DNA of 64,000 bases, taken from Aurantimonas endophytica. GTDB taxonomy: Bacteria > Pseudomonadota > Alphaproteobacteria > Rhizobiales > Rhizobiaceae. The notes beneath the pieces are model-generated. The model did not search any database. It was not told the DNA's origin and saw nothing but the letters and a program-made list of their open reading frames with translations. Positions 58,955 through 64,000 of the stretch are shown piece by piece. Each line of letters opens with the position of its first letter. The stretch's first letter is position 1. The position numbers were made by a program, and so were the translations under genes. The stretch is taken from assembly GCF_014196845.1 (NCBI RefSeq), contig NZ_JACIEM010000002.1:1-64000 (forward strand), in the 5' to 3' direction.

Positions 58955-60235
58955 TCAGGCGGCAATGAACTCGTTCCACTTGCGGATCATGTAGATGTTC
59001 TCGTCCATGACGGCGTTCCAGCAGGCGACGGCGCCCATGCGCTCGTCGTAGGAGCCGCCGTCACGGGTGGCGCCGGCCTTCTCCAGCAGCTTGCCGTCCG
59101 GCGCGAGGATGTCCTGCTCGGCCGCTGCGCCCTCGAACCAGTAGGCCCATTCGTAGGGCTCCATCGCCTCCTTGGTCGTCTCCAGCACGGCGGTGTAGTA
59201 GCCCTGCTTGGCCAGGTGCGCGCCGGCCCAGCCGGACAGGAACCAGTTGATGAACTCGTAGGCCGCGTCCTTCTCGCGGTCGGCGATCGCCACCGGCAGG
59301 CCGAAGCCCGACGCCCAGGCGCGGTAGCCTTCCTTCAACGGCTGGTACTTGCACTCGATGCCCTGGGTGCGCACCGCGGTGACCGCCGGCGACCACATCG
59401 ACTGGATGACCACCTCGCCGGATGCCATCAGGTTCACCGACTCGTTGAAGTCGGTCCAGAAGGCGCGGAACTGGCCGGCGCGCTTGGCCTCGATCAGCGC
59501 GGCGATCGTCTTGTCGATCTCCTCGCGGGTCATGTTGCCCTTGTCGCCATAGGTGATGTCGCCGCGCGCCTCGAGCGCCATCGCCGCATCCATGATGCCG
59601 ATCGACGGGATGTTGAGCATCGCCGCCTTGCCCTTGAAGTCCGGGTCGAGCAGCGAGGCCCAGCTGTCGATCGGCTTGCCGATCAGGTCCGGCCGGATGC
59701 CCAGCGTATCGGCGTTGTAGGTGGTCGGGATGAGGGTGATCCAGCCGGTCTCCTCGGTCGCGAAGGATGTCGCCTTCTCGTCGGGGAGGTAGAACACTTC
59801 GGCCGGCGCCGTGCCGTCGAGGCCGATTGCCTTGCCGGCGACCTTGCCCTCGCGGATGACGCTGGCGATCTTGCCGGCATTGGTGATCTTGGAGGCGTCG
59901 AGCCCCATGATGTTGCCCGACGGCATGAGCTTGGGCAGGGCGAAATATTCGGTGTCGACGAGGTCGAACGAGTTCGGCTGGGTGATCACGCGCCGGGCGA
60001 CGTCGTCGGTCGTCACGGCGATGTATTCGATGTTGATGCCGAGATCCTCGCTGGCCTTCGCCGCTATGCCGGGAGACTGGTTCACCGCCGTCGAGAGATA
60101 GCGCAGGGTCACCTTCTCCTGCGCGATCGCCGGAAAGCCGGTGACCTTGGTCACGACGCCGGCGCCCAGCAGGGCAGCCGATCCCTTGAGTACCGAGCGG
60201 CGGTCGATGCCGCGGCCGAGAGTTTCCTTGATCAT
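58955..60235 (-). CDS. Tat-exported periplasmic substrate-binding protein (spermidine/putrescine type)
   Basis: A 426-residue binding protein. It has a twin-arginine signal DRRSVLKGSAALLGAG (residues 11-26, cleavage near AIAQ at about 39). The mature part has the PotD/PotF-like pattern LRYLSTAV..., FDLVDTEYFALPKL, LIPTTYNADTLGIRPDLIGKPIDSWASLLDPDFKGKAAM and a C-terminal YEFINWFLSGWAGA. GGGAGA precedes the ATG. Tat export suggests folding, or a cofactor or metal, before export. The substrate may be an amine or, given the racemase, a hydantoin-like compound. Confidence 0.85.
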   Translation of the reverse strand: MIKETLGRGIDRRSVLKGSAALLGAGVVTKVTGFPAIAQEKVTLRYLSTAVNQSPGIAAKASEDLGINIEYIAVTTDDVARRVITQPNSFDLVDTEYFALPKLMPSGNIMGLDASKITNAGKIASVIREGKVAGKAIGLDGTAPAEVFYLPDEKATSFATEETGWITLIPTTYNADTLGIRPDLIGKPIDSWASLLDPDFKGKAAMLNIPSIGIMDAAMALEARGDITYGDKGNMTREEIDKTIAALIEAKRAGQFRAFWTDFNESVNLMASGEVVIQSMWSPAVTAVRTQGIECKYQPLKEGYRAWASGFGLPVAIADREKDAAYEFINWFLSGWAGAHLAKQGYYTAVLETTKEAMEPYEWAYWFEGAAAEQDILAPDGKLLEKAGATRDGGSYDERMGAVACWNAVMDENIYMIRKWNEFIAA

Positions 60236-60266
60236 CCGATGATCTCCCTGTTGCTGGTGCTGTGGT

Positions 60267-61268
60267 TCAGGCGGCGAGTTCGTGCCGGTCGGCCGCGTCC
60301 CAGCCGACGAGCACCTCGTCGCCGCGCACGACCGGCGTCCGGTCGAACTCCCGTTCGGGCAGGGTGGCGACGAGTTCGAGCCCGTCCGGGCGGGCGAGCG
60401 AGACATGCACCGTCATGCCCTGGTACTCGACGCCGGTGACCGTCGCCGGCGAGCGCCGGTCGGCGGCTTGGGCTCCGCCGCCGCGATAGAGCCGCAGATG
60501 GTCGGCGCGGATCGCGTAGGTCCGGCCCTCCTCGGGCACGACATTGTGGCCGCCCATGAACTGGGCGACGAAGCGGGTGCGCGGGGCGTTGAAGATCTCG
60601 CGCGGACTGCCGACCTGCTCGATCCGTCCGTCGTTCATCACCACCACCATGTCGGCGAGCGCCATCGCCTCTTCCTGGCTGTGGGTGACGTGGACGAAGG
60701 AGATGCCGAACTCGCGCTGGTAGCGCTTCAGCTCGGCGCGCATGCGGATGCGCAGGAACGGGTCGAGCGCCGAGAGCGGCTCGTCGAGCAGCAGCACGGA
60801 AGGGTTGGTGACCAGCGCCCGGGCCAGCGCCACGCGCTGCTGCTGGCCACCGGACAGCTGCGTCGGCAGGCGCGAGGCGTAGGATCCCATGTCGACGAGG
60901 GCGAGCATCGCGTCCGCCTTGCGGCGCCGCTCCTCCTTGCCGACACCCGCCATCTTCAGGGAGAAGGCGACGTTGTCGCGCACGTCGAGATGCGGAAACA
61001 GCGCGTAGCTCTGGAACATCATCGCCGTGCCGCGCTGGGCCGGCGGCAGGTCGTTGACGATGGTGTTGCCGATCATCACGTCGCCGTCGGAGACGAACTC
61101 GTGGCCGGCGATCATCCGCAGCGTCGAGGTCTTGCCGCAGCCGGAGGGCCCGAGCAGGCAGCAATAGGTGCCGGCCGGGATCTTCAGCGACACCCGGTCG
61201 ACGGCGATCGTCTCGCCATAGGCCTTTGTAACGGCAGCCAGTTCCAGGTCGGTGGCGTTGGTCGGCAA
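60267..61268 (-). CDS. Polyamine-type ABC transporter ATPase (PotA-like)
   Basis: A 333-residue ATPase. Walker A GPSGCGKT is at 40-47, the signature LSGGQQQR at 138-145 and Walker B VLLLDEP at 158-164, with a C-terminal TOBE-type regulatory domain (about 255-333). The start is TTG 61268, because no ATG or GTG lies in frame before the first strand; this is the weakest part of the call. It leads the minus-strand unit ATPase-binding protein-permease-permease-racemase-GNAT, 165 bases after modC. Confidence 0.87.
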   Translation of the reverse strand: MPTNATDLELAAVTKAYGETIAVDRVSLKIPAGTYCCLLGPSGCGKTSTLRMIAGHEFVSDGDVMIGNTIVNDLPPAQRGTAMMFQSYALFPHLDVRDNVAFSLKMAGVGKEERRRKADAMLALVDMGSYASRLPTQLSGGQQQRVALARALVTNPSVLLLDEPLSALDPFLRIRMRAELKRYQREFGISFVHVTHSQEEAMALADMVVVMNDGRIEQVGSPREIFNAPRTRFVAQFMGGHNVVPEEGRTYAIRADHLRLYRGGGAQAADRRSPATVTGVEYQGMTVHVSLARPDGLELVATLPEREFDRTPVVRGDEVLVGWDAADRHELAA

Positions 61269-61433
61269 GGTCGATCATGTCCCGCGCGAGAGGAGCTTCC
61301 CCTCAGCGGTGCAAAAGCCGTGCCATCATCCGAGGCAGCAGCGACGCGGGGCTCCTTCGCGGATCGGTGAACGATTGCCGCAGGGGCAGGCATTGTGATG
61401 AAGTTGCAGGCAATCCGGCGTGCATCCGGATGT

Positions 61434-62537
61434 TTAGGGCGCCTCGATCTCGGGCAGGCCACGGCCGACATCCTCCGGCGCCACCGCCACGGTCTTCAGG
61501 ATCGCGTGGCACGCTTCCCCCGGCTGGAGGTCCATCTCGCGCGCCGAGCGCTGCGTGATCCGCGCGAGCAGCGTCTCGTCCCCCAGCCGCACGGCGACCA
61601 TGGCACCGGGACCCTGGCCGGGGCGCACGTGCTCGATCCGGCCCGCCAGGATGTTGAGCGCCGACAGCCCCTCGGGCCGCGCGCGAGACAGGATCACGTC
61701 CTGCGCCGCGATCCGCACCCGGACGCGCGTGCCGACGGAAGCGGCGACGCGCGGCAGGAACAGCCTGCCGCCCGCCGTCGCCAGCTCGCTCAGCCCGTCC
61801 TCGTGATGGGCGAGGATGCGGCCGGCGAGGAGCGAGCCGGCATCGCGTATGCCGAGCAGCTGCTGCGGATCGCCGAGCACGTCCTGCGCCGTCCCGACGG
61901 CGGTCACCCGGCCGTGGCCGAGGGCGACGACCGTCGTTGCAAGCCGCGCCACTTCCGAGGCCGAGTGGGTGACATAGAGGATGGGGATCGCCAGCTCGTC
62001 GCGCAGCCGCTCGAAATACGGCAGGATCTCCGCCTTGCGCTGGTCGTCGAGCGAGGCGAGCGGCTCGTCGGCGAGGATCAGCCGCGGCGCCGACAGGAGC
62101 GCGCGGCCGATCGCGACGCGCTGCTTCTCGCCGCCCGACAGCATCGCCGGACGGCGATCCAGGAGATGGCCGATGCCGAGCATGTCGATCACCCGACCGG
62201 GGTCCTCGCGGGGCGCGGACTTCGGCGCAAAGCGGCGGCCATAGGCAAGGTTCTGGCGCACCGACAGGTGCGGGAACAGCCGCCCCTCCTGGAAGATGTA
62301 GCCGATGCGGCGGCGATGCGGCGCCAGCCATTGCCCGCCGGCCGTGTCGAACAGCAGCCAGTCGTCCGCCGCGACCCGCCCGGCATCCGGCCGCAGCAGC
62401 CCCGCGACGGCGTTGACCAGCGTCGTCTTGCCCGATCCCGAGCGGCCGAACAGCACGGTGACGCCCTTCGGTGCCTCGAAGGCGACGTCGAGCGAGAAGG
62501 CCCCGAACCGGTGCCGGACCGCGACCGAGAGCGTCAT
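61434..62537 (-). CDS. modC: Molybdate ABC transporter ATPase
   Basis: A 367-residue ATPase. Walker A GRSGSGKT is at 31-38, LSGGEKQR at 133-140 and Walker B LILADEP at 153-159. A C-terminal Mop/TOBE domain (about 290-360, LSALNILAGRIEHVRPGQGPGAMVAVRLG) binds molybdate for feedback. Its ATG overlaps the modB stop as ATGA. The protein powers molybdate uptake for molybdopterin enzymes. Confidence 0.92.
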   Translation of the reverse strand: MTLSVAVRHRFGAFSLDVAFEAPKGVTVLFGRSGSGKTTLVNAVAGLLRPDAGRVAADDWLLFDTAGGQWLAPHRRRIGYIFQEGRLFPHLSVRQNLAYGRRFAPKSAPREDPGRVIDMLGIGHLLDRRPAMLSGGEKQRVAIGRALLSAPRLILADEPLASLDDQRKAEILPYFERLRDELAIPILYVTHSASEVARLATTVVALGHGRVTAVGTAQDVLGDPQQLLGIRDAGSLLAGRILAHHEDGLSELATAGGRLFLPRVAASVGTRVRVRIAAQDVILSRARPEGLSALNILAGRIEHVRPGQGPGAMVAVRLGDETLLARITQRSAREMDLQPGEACHAILKTVAVAPEDVGRGLPEIEAP

Positions 62538-63232
62538 GCGCCAGCCACGCGACGCGCGACGCGCTGCGCCAGGAACTCCGAGACGAGGAGGGCGGCCATG
62601 GCGACGACGATCGAGACGATCACCAGCCGGCCCGCCGCGGCTTCGCCGCCCGGCACCTGGAGGAGGGCGTAGATCGCCGACGGGATGGTCTGGGTCTCGC
62701 CGGGAATGTTGGAGACGAAGGTGATCGTCGCGCCGAACTCGCCGATCGCCTTGGCGAAGGCGAGGATCGCGCCGGCGATGATGCCGGGCAGGATCAGCGG
62801 CAGCGTGACGGTCGCAAAGACCCAGGGGCGCGAGGCGCCGAGCGTCGCGGCAGCCTGTTCGAGCTTTGGGTCCACTGCCTCGATGGCGAGGCGGATGGCG
62901 CGCACCATCAGCGGAAAGGCCATGATCGCGGCCGCCAGTGCCGCGCCGGTCCAGCGGAAGGCGAAGACGATGCCGAACCAGCTTTCCAGAAACCCGCCGA
63001 CGGCGCCGCGCCGCCCGAAGCTGAGCAGCAGCAGGTAGCCGGTGACGACCGGCGGCAGGATCAGTGGCAGATGCACGAGGCCATTCAGCACCTGCTTGCC
63101 GGGAAACGACCAGCGCGCCAGCACGTGGGCGACGAAGATGCCGAGCGGCAGGCTGGCGAGCGTCGCCCAGAAGGACACGCGCAGCGACAGGGCGACGGCC
63201 TGCCATTCCTCGGGACCCAGCCAGCCCGACAT
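62534..63232 (-). CDS. modB: Molybdate ABC transporter permease
   Basis: A 232-residue permease with five or six helices. The sequence GPEEWQAVALSLRVSFWATLASLPLGIF near the start, LPPVVTGYLLLLSFGRRG and AKAIGEFGATITFVSNIPGETQTIPSAIY are close to E. coli ModB. ATG 63232 reproduces the E. coli start; GTG 63247, which overlaps the modA stop as GTGA, is an alternative giving five extra residues. Confidence 0.92.
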   Translation of the reverse strand: MSGWLGPEEWQAVALSLRVSFWATLASLPLGIFVAHVLARWSFPGKQVLNGLVHLPLILPPVVTGYLLLLSFGRRGAVGGFLESWFGIVFAFRWTGAALAAAIMAFPLMVRAIRLAIEAVDPKLEQAAATLGASRPWVFATVTLPLILPGIIAGAILAFAKAIGEFGATITFVSNIPGETQTIPSAIYALLQVPGGEAAAGRLVIVSIVVAMAALLVSEFLAQRVARRVAGA

Positions 63233-63243
63233 GGCTTCCCAGC

Positions 63244-64000
63244 TCACTCGATCACCGTGAAACCCTCTGCCTCCCAGATCACCCTTGCCGCGTCGCTGCC
63301 GAGATAGTCCAGGAAGTCCGCCGCGACGGGGCTCTTGCTCTCGGCGGTGATCCCGGCAGGATAGACGATCGGCGCGTGGGTCGCCGCCGGAAACGTGCCG
63401 ATGACGCTGACATCCTCTTCCGCCGCGGCGTCGGTGGCGTAGACGATGCCGAGCGGCGCCTCGTTGCGTGCCACCAGCGCCAGGGCGGCGCGGACATTGT
63501 CGGTCTGCGCGACGCGCGCCGCGACGCCGTCCCACAGGCCGAGGCTGGTGAGCGCCGCCTTGCCGTAGATGCCGGCCGGCACCGCATCGACCAGCGCCAT
63601 CGCCAGCCGTCCGTCGCCCAGCATCCCGGTCAGATCGAGATCGGCATCAACCGTCACCGGCGGGACATCCCTGCCGTGCGCGATCAGGACCAGCGTGTTG
63701 CCGAGAAGGTCGCGCCGCGTCCCTTCGCGCAGGTCCCCCGTATCGGCCACCGCATCCATCCACTCGACGCTGGCGGAGATGAAGATGTCGGCCGGCGCGC
63801 CCTGCTGGATCTGCCGCGCAAGCGCCGACGAGCCGGCATAGGAGATCACCGCCGTGTGCGTCGTTTCGGCGGTCCAGCCGGCAGCGACACGGTCGAGTGC
63901 ATTGGTGAGGCTGGCCGCCGCGAAGACGACCACCTCGTCCGCCGCCGCCTTGATCGGCGCCAAGGCAATGCCGACCGCGGCGAGGGCGGCGACGATCGCC
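63244..64000 (-). CDS. modA: Molybdate-binding periplasmic protein (5'-partial at window edge)
   Basis: At least 251 residues are visible; the gene starts beyond base 64000. The first visible residues (AIVAALAAVGIALAPIKAAA) are the hydrophobic core and cleavage region of a Sec signal. The mature part has VVVFAAASLTNALDRVA, ISYAGSSALARQIQQGAPADIFISAS and GIVYATDAAAEEDV, the ModA ligand-binding pattern. It captures molybdate (or tungstate) for ModBC. No ModE regulator is visible in the window. Confidence 0.92.
   Translation of the reverse strand, partial: AIVAALAAVGIALAPIKAAADEVVVFAAASLTNALDRVAAGWTAETTHTAVISYAGSSALARQIQQGAPADIFISASVEWMDAVADTGDLREGTRRDLLGNTLVLIAHGRDVPPVTVDADLDLTGMLGDGRLAMALVDAVPAGIYGKAALTSLGLWDGVAARVAQTDNVRAALALVARNEAPLGIVYATDAAAEEDVSVIGTFPAATHAPIVYPAGITAESKSPVAADFLDYLGSDAARVIWEAEGFTVIE

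Noticed and set aside
61413-61431. Inverted repeat ATCCGG...CCGGAT after modC as a terminator
   Set aside because: The stem is only six bases and no T-tract follows on the minus strand.

Overview
The window is a high-GC, densely packed chromosomal segment from an alphaproteobacterium. Three things point to Hyphomicrobiales (Aurantimonas-like relatives are a guess): an opgG-opgI-opgH-opgC glucan cluster as known from Rhodobacter, an IalB-family protein, and CobH/CobJ gene fusions. I see no tRNA, rRNA, CRISPR array, insertion sequence or prophage.

Layout. 1-3.4 kb: the tail of a probable chemoreceptor gene, 3-hydroxybutyrate dehydrogenase, a DUF3096 micro-protein overlapping a type II NADH dehydrogenase, and a second short-chain dehydrogenase. 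3.3-20.5 kb: a nearly complete cobalamin locus: cobQ with a TauE-type transporter on the minus strand; cbiX, cobH (fused to an unknown domain), cobL, cobI, cbiG-cobJ and cobM on plus; cobK and cbiD on minus; cobB, cobC and cobD on plus; cobS on minus; cobT on plus. CbiX, CbiD and the CbiG domain together point to early cobalt insertion (the 'anaerobic' logic), although the names are those of the aerobic series. A riboswitch-like leader, followed by a hairpin that hides the ribosome-binding site, precedes cbiX. 20.6-23.7 kb: a PRC-barrel-like exported protein, a LysR regulator and CoA-acylating methylmalonate-semialdehyde dehydrogenase. 23.7-29.9 kb: osmoregulated periplasmic glucan operon opgG-opgI-opgH-opgC, preceded by galM. 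30-33.9 kb: a MarR regulator, a short DHFR-like protein and a pabB-pabA-pabC operon for p-aminobenzoate (folate). 34-36.9 kb: a small lipoprotein, a J-domain-like protein, an IalB-family protein, SapC and a DUF6916 protein.

36.9-55.1 kb is the striking part. One strand carries a 15.8-kb gene for a 5,275-residue surface protein: a signal peptide, an inverse-autotransporter (intimin/invasin-type) beta-barrel, then about 4,950 residues of repetitive beta-helix. It is followed by three tandem phage-tail-collar (MdpB-like) genes and a GNAT acetyltransferase, which runs convergently into the DUF6916 gene. I read this as a possible surface-display system and offer it as the best candidate for something undescribed.

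55.5-61.3 kb: a polyamine-type (PotABCD-like) ABC importer with an Asp/Glu/hydantoin racemase and a two-domain GNAT protein. 61.4-64 kb: the molybdate importer modA (cut by the window edge), modB and modC. Many genes in the cob, pab, opg, ABC and mod clusters overlap by ATGA or GTGA, so translational coupling is widespread.
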